Under the pieces are notes generated by a model that was not told where the DNA came from, searched no databases, and saw only the letters and a program-made list of their open reading frames with translations. This document shows, in pieces, positions 1 to 5,159 of a DNA stretch of 5,481 nt. The DNA comes from Deltaproteobacteria bacterium (lineage in GTDB: Bacteria > Desulfobacterota > Desulfarculia > Adiutricales > Adiutricaceae): assembly GCA_031277995.1 (NCBI GenBank), contig JAITLH010000011.1:1-5481 (forward strand). The letters are read 5' to 3'. Every line of letters starts with the position of its first letter. Position 1 is the first letter of the stretch. Both the position numbers and the translations under genes were made by a program.

Positions 1-10
1 GCGAACGGCC

Positions 11-38
11 AAAAAGCCCCCCAGAGCCCCTGGGCGGC
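11..38 (-). terminator. Rho-independent terminator closing the three-gene operon
   Basis: Read on the minus strand, bases 38-30 (GCCGCCCAG) pair with 24-16 (CTGGGGGGC). This gives a 9-bp stem with a single G·G mismatch and a 5-nt loop (29-25), followed at once by five T (15-11). It lies about 140 nt beyond the stop codon of the last minus-strand gene at 180, the expected place for the operon end. The stem is GC-rich and the U-tract is short but directly adjacent. No competing gene is visible between it and the stop codon. The call rests on base pairing only. Confidence 0.68.
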
Positions 39-179
39 CTCGGGGGTCCTATTTACCCCCAGGTCGGGTTCCCAAGCGCCCCTGGGCCCGAATTTGGGCG
101 TTTACGGGGCCGGTTTTGGCCGGACCCGATCCCCCCAAAACCGCCACCCCCAAAAAACTGGAACCCTTCCCCAAATGGC

Positions 180-1250
180 CTAGGGCGCCTCCGGGCTTGG
201 GGCCTGGGGGCCAGCCTGGGGATCAGCCTGGGGGTCACTCGTGACGCCCTCCGGGGCCTCGCCGGTAACCGCGCTTGGGGCTTCGCCGGAAGCCTGGCCC
301 GAAGCCTCGCTTGGGGCCTGGCCGGAAACGTCGCCGGAAGCCGGGGGGTTTCTTACCAAAGTCCAGGGGCTGGCTTCCCCGCCTTGGGTGATGGCTTTGC
401 TTAGGACGTCCAGGCCGTCGTTTGAGATAAAACCGCTAATCAGGTTGGCCAGGGGGCCTTCGGGGATGGAGACGGGTTCGGACAGGGCTTTTTCGATCTG
501 GCTTCGGACGGTTTCGACTTCCCGGTCCCGGACGGCGATGAGGCCGATTTCCAGGTTGGGGTTAAATTGCCTTAGGAGTTTGCCTTGGCTATTGATCCAT
601 TCGCTGCTTTCGCCGCCCATGAAAACCAAGGTTATCTTGAAAACCTGGAGTTCGTCATCCATCTCGGTCACGTCCTCGACGGTAAGCTGGCCGGGCTTAA
701 AGGTCATGGAGATGGGATCGAGTAAGCTTAGGCCAATGGGCCGGCCCATGGGGATATTGCGCTGGTGAGCCAACCAAGGGATTAAGCCGGAAACCAAGAC
801 CGGGCCGGTGGGGGGCATGGGCGCCTCGGCCACGTGGGTGGTTCCGGCCATGGTCAGTTCCATTTTGATGGTTTGGCCTTCCACGGTGGCCTTGGCTTGG
901 CCGGACACGGGCCCCATGGGCAAACTAAATACGGCGGAAACCAAGCGGCCGTCTTGGTCAAAGACGATGTCCGATTCGGTTTTGATCTTTAGCGGCAGGC
1001 CGGAAAAGGTTAGGTTTAGGACGGACGCTTCGGAGAGGGAGGTTAGGTTGTCCCGGGGATCGACTTTTATCGTCCTTCGGGCAAAACCCATGGAAGAGCG
1101 CCCCACTTCCATGGTGAAGAATGATTCTTGGTCAAAAAGGGTAAAAAGCGAGGCCCGGTTAAAGGCGAAATTGCCCGACCAGCCCCACCAGATCAAAAAC
1201 AGCGCGGAAGGGATTAGAATGAAAAGCTTTACCAGGTTACGTTTTGTCAA
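180..1250 (-). CDS. Membrane-anchored extracytoplasmic protein, similar to the N-terminal part of transglutaminase-domain proteins
   Basis: This 356-residue protein starts with KR-rich residues 3-8 and one hydrophobic segment at about 9-24 (ILIPSALFLIWWGW), so it is predicted to be a signal-anchored protein facing the periplasm. Residues about 45-250 are beta-rich and resemble, from memory of the family, the domain that precedes the transglutaminase core in deltaproteobacterial proteins: LTFSGLPLKIK, 'VFDQDGRLVSAVFSL', 'LLDPISMTFKPG', then 'ESSEWINSQGKLLRQ'. No Cys-His-Asp transglutaminase core follows. Instead residues about 303-356 form a Pro/Ala/Ser/Gly/Glu/Gln tail with short repeats (SGQA/SGEA, then PQADPQAGPQAP). 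The chosen start is TTG at 1250, 5 nt after a GGAGG ribosome site. An ATG at 1298 would add 16 residues and lacks that support. The gene overlaps the PHP gene by 14 bp, so it should be translationally coupled. Whether the protein is a sensor, scaffold or cell-wall contact protein is unknown. The ORF itself is secure; the family resemblance is moderate. Confidence 0.82.
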   Translation of the reverse strand: MTKRNLVKLFILIPSALFLIWWGWSGNFAFNRASLFTLFDQESFFTMEVGRSSMGFARRTIKVDPRDNLTSLSEASVLNLTFSGLPLKIKTESDIVFDQDGRLVSAVFSLPMGPVSGQAKATVEGQTIKMELTMAGTTHVAEAPMPPTGPVLVSGLIPWLAHQRNIPMGRPIGLSLLDPISMTFKPGQLTVEDVTEMDDELQVFKITLVFMGGESSEWINSQGKLLRQFNPNLEIGLIAVRDREVETVRSQIEKALSEPVSIPEGPLANLISGFISNDGLDVLSKAITQGGEASPWTLVRNPPASGDVSGQAPSEASGQASGEAPSAVTGEAPEGVTSDPQADPQAGPQAPSPEAP

Positions 1251-1956
1251 GCCGACCTCCCTTGGCGGCCAGCTTTTTGGCCAAAGACAAGGCCTCATCC
1301 ATTAAACCATTGAAGCGTTCGTGAGAAAGGCCCGCGCCCAAGCCCACCAGCTTTTGAGCCACCGGGGTCAATAGCTCGTCGGGGGCGTGGACGTCAGAAT
1401 TAATCAGTAACTTGGCCCCATGTTTTTGGGCCATGGCGGCCACGTGGCCATTGCCCCAATCATGTCCCCCGCGGGAGGTCAACTCAAGGTAAACGCCGTT
1501 TTTGGCGGCCAAGGCGACTTCCTCGTCGGTCACTAACCCCGGGTGGGCCAAGATGTCGCACTTGGCCTTTATGGCCTCGAAATTAGTCCCCGGGGCCACC
1601 GGTTCGACCAAGCTCTCGCCGTGAACCACGACGTAATCCGCGCCCAGGTCCCTGGCCAAGGCCACCTGGTCGGCGATTTGGGAGGGCGGCACGTGGGTGA
1701 GTTCAACCCCGGCCAATAGGGTTAGGCCTATCACGCCGGAAAGGCTCCCGGCCGCCTCGATGGCCGCCGAAAGAACGCTTTTTAGGTTAGACTGATCGAC
1801 GTGATCGCTTAGGCCCAAAACGACGTAGCCTTTTTTGTAAGCCCTCCTGGCCAATTCCGCCGGCCCCACTTCCCCATCGGAGTGGATGGTATGGGAGTGC
1901 AAGTCGATTACCCCCCTGGGGTAGATGGTGCCCATGGTCGGGGGGGCGTTAGACAT
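1237..1956 (-). CDS. PHP-domain metal-dependent phosphoesterase (histidinol phosphate phosphatase-like)
   Basis: This 239-residue cytoplasmic protein is essentially a single PHP domain, a TIM-barrel-like fold that binds up to three metal ions and hydrolyses phosphoesters. All ligand motifs are present in order: H20-S-H22 with HSDG to residue 28; 'GLSDHVD' (H52); 'GVELTHV' (E85); 'VVVHGE' (H112); 'ILAHPG' (H138); and 'NSDVHAPDEL' (D188, H190). It should therefore be catalytically competent. The segment 'HGESLVEPVAPGTN' is typical of the stand-alone proteins annotated 'histidinol phosphate phosphatase domain-containing' in Deltaproteobacteria and Firmicutes. The physiological substrate is not established, and with no his genes nearby a role in histidine synthesis should not be assumed. 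The ATG start overlaps the preceding stop by 8 bp (ATGTCTAA) with no strong ribosome site of its own, suggesting reinitiation by ribosomes from the upstream gene. An internal Met8 is a less likely start. There is no signal peptide. Confidence 0.93.
   Translation of the reverse strand: MSNAPPTMGTIYPRGVIDLHSHTIHSDGEVGPAELARRAYKKGYVVLGLSDHVDQSNLKSVLSAAIEAAGSLSGVIGLTLLAGVELTHVPPSQIADQVALARDLGADYVVVHGESLVEPVAPGTNFEAIKAKCDILAHPGLVTDEEVALAAKNGVYLELTSRGGHDWGNGHVAAMAQKHGAKLLINSDVHAPDELLTPVAQKLVGLGAGLSHERFNGLMDEALSLAKKLAAKGGRLDKT
1254..1263 (-). promoter_or_regulatory. Strong Shine-Dalgarno site that decides a TTG start
   Basis: The minus strand reads AAGGGAGGTC, then three bases, then TTG (1250-1248). 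The GGAGG core ends 5 nt before the TTG. This near-perfect anti-16S match lies inside the end of the PHP reading frame and favours TTG over the ATG 48 bp upstream as start of the membrane-anchored protein. The hydrophobic anchor then begins within ten residues of the N terminus, as usual for a signal anchor. Confidence 0.75.
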
Positions 1957-2869
1957 TGGGCACCCGCATGACCAGGGTCTTAACGGATTCCTCGAATTGG
2001 ACCTCGATTTTATTGGGCAAGATCACCTTGAGCACGAAACCCAGGCCAAATTTACCGTGCCTTAAAACTTGCTCCGGGGCGAAATCGCCGCTTAGGGCGT
2101 AATCCACCGGGTTGACGTTGGCGAAACGGTTTTTTAGATCGTTCCACTTTTCTTTGTTTTGCTCGATTTCCTCCAGGGCCAATTTCTTGGCTTCCTTGAG
2201 TTCCCGGTCTTCCCGGGCGAGTTTGGCCTCGGCCGTGATCCTGGCCCTGGTCTTGGCGGTTTTGGGTTTCGCGACCTCCTCAAACTCGTCGTACAAATCC
2301 TCGTCGGTGATTTTGCCGGTCTTACCCAAGGCCCCTTTGAGGTTTTTGGAGACCACGACCTTGACGCCGATTTTGGGCTTGGCGGCCTTGGCCGGGGCCT
2401 TGGCGGCGGCTTTGGCCGGGGCCTTTTTCTCCCCAAGCCCTAAGCCCCCTTCCTTAGAACCCAAATCGCCCCCCAAATCCCCTTCCGGGTCGCCCCCAAA
2501 ACTATCTTCCTTGTCTTTTGGCAAATCGTCCTCCATGTCATCCCCCGACTTGTCGGCGGGTTCGATATCGCCCCCTAAGCGCTCCTGGCCGGCTTTGGCC
2601 CCGCCCTTGGCCTTGGCCGCGCCCTTACCTCCCAAAGGGCCCTTATGGGCCGCTTTTTCGCCATCCGGGGTTTCGGCCGCAGCTTCCAAACCCTCCGGGT
2701 CGGTGGCCTTATAAAGGTACTTGTGATCGCAGGCCTGGCAAAGAACCCGCTTGGGCTGGCCGCCCTGGATGGTCACGATTTTATGTGAAGTCTTCCGCTG
2801 GCATTTGGGGCAGTGGAGCTCTAACTCCCCACCGACTTTAAAGTCATTATGCGGTTTGGCTACAGTCAT
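1949..2869 (-). CDS. Zinc-ribbon protein with charged linker and C-terminal CarD/Tudor-like domain
   Basis: The protein has 306 residues in three parts. Residues 20-47 form a zinc ribbon with two CxxC knuckles (C20/C23 and C44/C47). Residues about 55-205 are a low-complexity Gly/Lys/Ala/Asp/Glu linker, with an acidic stretch near 110-135 and an Ala/Lys/Pro stretch (APAKAAAKAPAKAAKPK) at about 150-166 that recalls histone-H1-like tails. Residues about 207-250 are predicted charged helix. Residues about 266-303 (VLRHGKFGLGFVLKV … NKIEVQFEESVKTLV) match the short beta domain seen in CarD-like and UvrD-C-terminal Tudor-like modules. The family is a conserved hypothetical of Deltaproteobacteria. 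Nucleic-acid or RNA-polymerase binding is my inference and is not proven. ATG at 2869 is chosen because GAGG lies 6 nt upstream; an in-frame TTG at 2881 would add four residues but has no ribosome site. It is first in the operon, overlapping the PHP gene by 8 bp. Confidence 0.86.
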   Translation of the reverse strand: MTVAKPHNDFKVGGELELHCPKCQRKTSHKIVTIQGGQPKRVLCQACDHKYLYKATDPEGLEAAAETPDGEKAAHKGPLGGKGAAKAKGGAKAGQERLGGDIEPADKSGDDMEDDLPKDKEDSFGGDPEGDLGGDLGSKEGGLGLGEKKAPAKAAAKAPAKAAKPKIGVKVVVSKNLKGALGKTGKITDEDLYDEFEEVAKPKTAKTRARITAEAKLAREDRELKEAKKLALEEIEQNKEKWNDLKNRFANVNPVDYALSGDFAPEQVLRHGKFGLGFVLKVILPNKIEVQFEESVKTLVMRVPNV

Positions 2870-2875
2870 TGGGAA

Positions 2876-2879
2876 CCTC
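2876..2879 (-). promoter_or_regulatory. Ribosome binding site supporting the ATG at 2869
   Basis: GAGG on the minus strand is separated by six bases from ATG at 2869-2867. The alternative TTG start at 2881 overlaps this site, so the site argues for the shorter protein. Confidence 0.6.
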
Positions 2880-2891
2880 AAAAATTATTCG

Positions 2892-2905
2892 CCAAGGGCC
2901 CTTGG
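2892..2905. promoter_or_regulatory. Perfect 14-bp palindrome, possible operator
   Basis: CCAAGGGCCCTTGG is its own reverse complement over 14 bases and ends 22 bp before the start codon of the zinc-ribbon gene, the first of the operon. The position suits a dimeric repressor site or a structure in the 5' end of the mRNA. No matching second copy was seen elsewhere in the window, and no regulator gene is adjacent. Function is inferred from symmetry and place only. Confidence 0.35.
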
Positions 2906-3071
2906 GTAAGGACGAAAAAAAGAGTTTGCGAAAAAACAAAATAGGCTAAACTTCGATCGACGTGATATTTGCTCATCTACCCTCTGCTGAAAAAACAAAA
3001 AATTTTTGAGGAAAAAGATTTTTCCGGGTTAACGTCCCAAACCGGCCAGGTTAAAAAAAAACCTCGCCTAC

Positions 3072-3190
3072 TTTTTTCAAAACCGAGTTAGTCCTTAAAC
3101 CATCCCGGTTTTTTTTCAAAACCGAGTTAGTCCTTAAACCATCCCGATTTTTTTCAAAACCAAGTTAGTCCTATAACCATACCGGTTTTT
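3072..3190. repeat. Three-copy tandem repeat, unit 38-39 bp
   Basis: Copies begin at about 3072, 3109 and 3148; the aligned C before the AAAA stands at 3078, 3117 and 3155, giving periods of 39 and 38. Each copy consists of a T run, then CAAAACCGAGTTAGTCC, then TTAAACCATCCCG or a close variant. Copies 1 and 2 are almost identical. Copy 3 diverges (CAAG for CGAG, CTATAACCATACCGG at its end). Within each copy AAAACC and GGTTTT can pair across about 20 nt, and on the plus strand this pairing is followed by T. The array begins directly after the UPF0210 stop codon in the direction of transcription. It may be a 3'-UTR structure or a replication-slippage array. Confidence 0.82.
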
Positions 3191-3199
3191 AAAACCGGT
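3181..3199. repeat. Perfect inverted repeat at the UPF0210 stop codon
   Basis: Nine bases, ACCGGTTTT, are followed by one T and then their reverse complement, AAAACCGGT. The right edge touches the TGA stop (3202-3200). In RNA it could form an 8-bp hairpin with a 3-nt loop. It is not followed by a T run on the minus strand, so it is not a standard intrinsic terminator, though it might stabilise the mRNA 3' end. It overlaps the decayed end of the third tandem-repeat copy. Confidence 0.7.
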
Positions 3200-4573
3200 T
3201 CAGTTTCTCAAACTGTGGATGGGCGCGGGAATGCGGCCGCCCAGACTGACGAAGGCCTCGGCCTCCGGGTAATCGCGAACCTCCATGATGGTGGCCGAGC
3301 CCAATAAGCCGCCAAAACGCACCATGTCCCCGGCCTTTTTGCCCGGGACGGGGATTAAACGGGCGGCCGTGGTTTTGTGGTTTATGACCCCGATGGCCAT
3401 CTCGTCGGCGATTAAGGCGGACAAGGTGGCGGCCGAGGTGTCGCCGGGGAGGGAAACCATGTCCAAACCCACCGAACAAACCGAGGTCATGGCCTCGAGT
3501 TTTTCCAAACCCAGATATCCGGCCTCGACCGCGGCGCCGATGCCCAGATCCTCGGAAACCGGGATAAAGGCCCCCGAGAGCCCGCCCACGTGGCTTGAGG
3601 CGAAGGCCCCGCCCTTTTTGACGGCGTCGTTTAACAAAGCCAACAGGGCCGTGGATCCCGGCGCCCCGATGGCCCTAAGGCCAAAGGATTCAAAGATTTC
3701 CCCAACCGAGTCCCCGACCTGGGGCGCCGGGGCCAAGGACAAATCGACCACCCCAAAGGGCAAATTCAAAGCCGCGGCCACTTCCCGGCCAATGATCTCC
3801 CCCACCCGGGTGACCTTGTAGGCCGTTCTTTTTATGACCTCGCTTAGCTGGCCAAAGCTGGGCCGGGGCTCTTGACGCATGGCCCGATCGATGGCTTTTT
3901 TAACCACGCCCGGTCCGGAAACCCCAACGTTTATGACCGCGTCGGGTTCCCCCAAACCCATGTAAGCCCCGGCCATAAAGGGCATGTCCGGGGGGATGTT
4001 GGCAAAGACGACCAATTTGGCGCAGGCCAGGCCGTCGGCGCCCCTGGAGAGCTCGGCCGTTTCCTTGACGATCCGGCCCATCATGGCCACGGCGTCCATG
4101 TTTATGCCATCGCGGCTGGACGCGACGTTTACCGACGAGCAAACCTTTAGCGTTTCGGCCAAGGCCTCGGGAATCGACTCGATTAAGGCGACGTCGCCTT
4201 TGGCCAGGCCCTTTTCCACCAGGGCGCCAAAACCGCCGATGAAATCCACCCCGGCCTCGCTGGCCGCCTTATCCAAAACCCTGGCGACCTTGACCAATTG
4301 GCCCCGATCAAAGGGCCCGGCCAGGGCGCTTACCGGCGACACGGCGATTCTCTTGTTGACCACGGGTATGCCGTATTTTTCGCCGATTCGATCGCAGGCC
4401 CTGACTAAATTTTCCGCGTGGCGGCTAATCTTGTCCAAAATCTTGGCCGATAACCGACCCAGATCGTCAGACAGGCAATCCAAAAGCGAAAGGCCCAAGG
4501 TAATGGCCCGAACGTCGAGATGCTCGCTTTTTAACATCTCGATGGTGGCGGTGACTTCTCTGTCGGTAAGCAT
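3200..4573 (-). CDS. UPF0210 / PFL-like (DUF711) family protein
   Basis: This 457-residue protein is full length for the family (about 450). It opens with 'EVTATIEML … LDVRAITLGLSLLDC', the normal N terminus, and ends with the hallmark 'LGGRIPAPIHSLRN'. Between these lie the conserved blocks 'SSVNVASSRDGINMDA' (147-161 region), 'FANIPPDMPFMAGA' (190-203), 'VGVSGPGVV' (216-224), 'APAPQVGDSVGE' (281-292), 'SSHVGGLSGAFIPVSED' (326-342) and 'CSVGLDMVSLPGDT' (366-379). The family has a fold likened to pyruvate-formate lyase, but no glycyl-radical motif is present here, so that chemistry should not be inferred; its biochemical role is unknown. In many bacteria the gene sits beside a small ACT-domain (UPF0237) gene, but none is visible in this window. 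There is no signal peptide or membrane segment. The ATG at 4573 has only a weak ribosome site (AAGG, about 13 nt upstream). A near-consensus promoter lies about 190 bp upstream. The gene is separated from the downstream operon by 330 bp. Confidence 0.96.
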   Translation of the reverse strand: MLTDREVTATIEMLKSEHLDVRAITLGLSLLDCLSDDLGRLSAKILDKISRHAENLVRACDRIGEKYGIPVVNKRIAVSPVSALAGPFDRGQLVKVARVLDKAASEAGVDFIGGFGALVEKGLAKGDVALIESIPEALAETLKVCSSVNVASSRDGINMDAVAMMGRIVKETAELSRGADGLACAKLVVFANIPPDMPFMAGAYMGLGEPDAVINVGVSGPGVVKKAIDRAMRQEPRPSFGQLSEVIKRTAYKVTRVGEIIGREVAAALNLPFGVVDLSLAPAPQVGDSVGEIFESFGLRAIGAPGSTALLALLNDAVKKGGAFASSHVGGLSGAFIPVSEDLGIGAAVEAGYLGLEKLEAMTSVCSVGLDMVSLPGDTSAATLSALIADEMAIGVINHKTTAARLIPVPGKKAGDMVRFGGLLGSATIMEVRDYPEAEAFVSLGGRIPAPIHSLRN

Positions 4574-4602
4574 TCTTGATAAAACCAGCCTTGGTGACGC
4601 GT

Positions 4603-4633
4603 AAAAAAGAAGCCGCCCAAACGTTTGGCTTTT
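4603..4633 (-). terminator. Terminator-like hairpin in the UPF0210 leader, candidate attenuator
   Basis: On the minus strand AAGCC can pair with GGCTT (bases 4631-4627 with 4614-4610) across a 12-nt loop, followed by C and six T (4608-4603). The same region holds a perfect palindrome, CCAAACGTTTGG (4617-4628), whose pairing competes for the two G at 4627-4628. The region could therefore switch between a terminator form and an alternative hairpin. It lies only 30 nt before the UPF0210 start codon and downstream of the promoter at 4771-4800. A hairpin plus T run inside a leader suggests premature termination control, but the stem is only five base pairs. Confidence 0.4.
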
Positions 4634-4711
4634 GAAACATCGAGTAAATTAAACGATAGTCTACGAAAATTAGTGGATGGTTGGGATGGGAAGTTGAGCC
4701 GCCTTAAGCGA

Positions 4712-4765
4712 TTAAACGAAAAAAGAAACGATTTCCATGGCTTTTTCCCCCCGAAAACGCGCCAT
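4712..4765 (-). CDS. Possible 17-residue leader peptide
   Basis: An ATG at 4765 opens a 17-codon frame ending in TAA (MARFRGEKAMEIVSFFV). The ATG lies about where transcription from the promoter should start, so this frame would be leaderless. An internal ATG at 4738, eight bases after a run of six G (4752-4747), could instead give an eight-residue peptide, MEIVSFFV. Either would be translated upstream of the terminator-like hairpin at 4603-4633. There is no run of one amino acid beyond two Phe, so a classical amino-acid attenuator is not clearly indicated. Such short frames are common by chance, so this is speculative. Confidence 0.2.
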   Translation of the reverse strand: MARFRGEKAMEIVSFFV

Positions 4766-4770
4766 CTGGT

Positions 4771-4800
4771 ATTATAACCAAAGGCACCCTTTATAGTCAA
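4771..4800 (-). promoter_or_regulatory. Near-consensus sigma70 promoter for the UPF0210 gene
   Basis: On the minus strand TTGACT (4800-4795) is followed by 18 bases and then TATAAT (4776-4771). That is 5 of 6 matches at -35, 6 of 6 at -10, and an acceptable spacer. Transcription should start near 4764, giving an untranslated leader of roughly 190 nt before the ATG at 4573. It is the best promoter match I found in the window and points at the only gene downstream of it. The long leader is unusual for such a strong promoter and leaves room for control. Confidence 0.78.
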
Positions 4801-4907
4801 GATCGATTTTTGACGACTTTCGAAACCATATCCTCCCCCGAATCGTCAATATATAAAAACCCCCGCTTACCCTCCCTTAAGCCTACCCCAAAGCGCCCCG
4901 TTAAGCC

Positions 4908-4930
4908 AATGGGCCAAAAAAAAGCCCATT
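4908..4930. repeat. Perfect 7-bp inverted repeat with an A8 loop
   Basis: AATGGGC (4908-4914) and GCCCATT (4924-4930) are exact reverse complements separated by C and eight A. On the minus strand the loop is T-rich. No T run follows the 3' arm on either strand, so it does not read as an intrinsic terminator. It might be an extruded hairpin or a protein site. It sits about 110 bp upstream of the UPF0210 promoter. Confidence 0.6.
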
Positions 4931-5048
4931 CACGCCACCCAAGCCCCAAAAAAAACCAAAAAAAATTTTAACCCCCGCCTTGGCCAAAACGTCACCCCAA
5001 AATTACTTAAAAATCTGCCGTTTAACTTAAAAAAGTCCCAAAAAAAAC

Positions 5049-5159
5049 CAAAGCCCCATTGACTTCCTCCCAAAACCCCCTTTAACTTCCAACCAAAGCC
5101 TCCTTAACTTCCAACCAAAGCGCCATTAATTTCCTCCCAAAACCCTCTTAACTTCCAAC
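5049..5159. repeat. Five-copy 22-bp tandem repeat with higher-order pattern
   Basis: Units are 5049-5070, 5071-5093, 5094-5115, 5116-5137 and 5138-5159; all are 22 bp except the second, at 23. Each starts CAAAGC or CAAAAC and ends AACTTCCAAC or a variant ACTTCCTCC / ATTTCCTCC. Units 1 and 4 share the 'CCATT…TTCCTCC' form, while units 2 and 5 share the 'CAAAACCC…TTAACTTCCAAC' form. The array may therefore have grown by duplication of a block of three units (about 67 bp). A possible degenerate sixth unit follows at 5160-5181. The spacing is close to two helical turns, so the same face of the DNA repeats. The units have no dyad symmetry and no unique spacers, so this is not CRISPR. Confidence 0.8.

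Larger units (their letters stand above)
2882..3199. other. Gene-free gap between the UPF0210 gene and the operon
   Basis: No credible gene was found in these 318 bases in either direction. The part near 3070-3199 holds a tandem repeat and an inverted repeat, listed separately. The middle (2920-3060) is rich in A and T homopolymers. It includes an inverted repeat, GGAAAAA-GA-TTTTTCC, at 3010-3025 and the short string GAAAAAACAAAA twice (2930-2941, 2989-3000). A promoter for the downstream operon is expected here, but I could not find a convincing -35/-10 pair. The best -10-like hexamer on the minus strand is TATTTT at 2943-2938, without a good -35. No intrinsic terminator with a clear U-tract follows the UPF0210 stop codon, so read-through into the operon is possible. 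Confidence 0.6.

Noticed and set aside
53..238. 61-codon minus-strand frame overlapping the end of the membrane-anchored protein gene
   Set aside because: It shares the repetitive tail DNA in another frame and gives an Arg/Pro/Gly-rich string with no family features; the main frame explains the DNA.
241..1305. Long plus-strand frames (241-768 and 808-1305) opposite the membrane-anchored protein gene
   Set aside because: They are antisense shadows of high-GC coding DNA, with low-complexity Ser/Arg/Pro translations and no domains.
2112..2841. Plus- and minus-strand frames over the zinc-ribbon gene linker
   Set aside because: They come from the low-complexity linker read in wrong frames and are Pro/Ser/Leu-rich; the minus-strand main frame has CxxC knuckles, a ribosome site and the CarD-like end.
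3072..3190. Insertion-sequence end or CRISPR-like element
   Set aside because: Copies are contiguous with no spacers, no transposase is visible, and no target-site duplication could be recognised.
3285..4604. Plus-strand frames of 92 to 206 codons opposite the UPF0210 gene
   Set aside because: The minus-strand frame matches UPF0210 along its whole length; the others are shadows.
4531..4800. 89-codon minus-strand frame overlapping the UPF0210 start
   Set aside because: Its start falls in the -35 hexamer, so it would not be on the mRNA, and its sequence has no family features.
5049..5159. CRISPR array
   Set aside because: The units are directly adjacent without unique spacers, and no cas gene is present.
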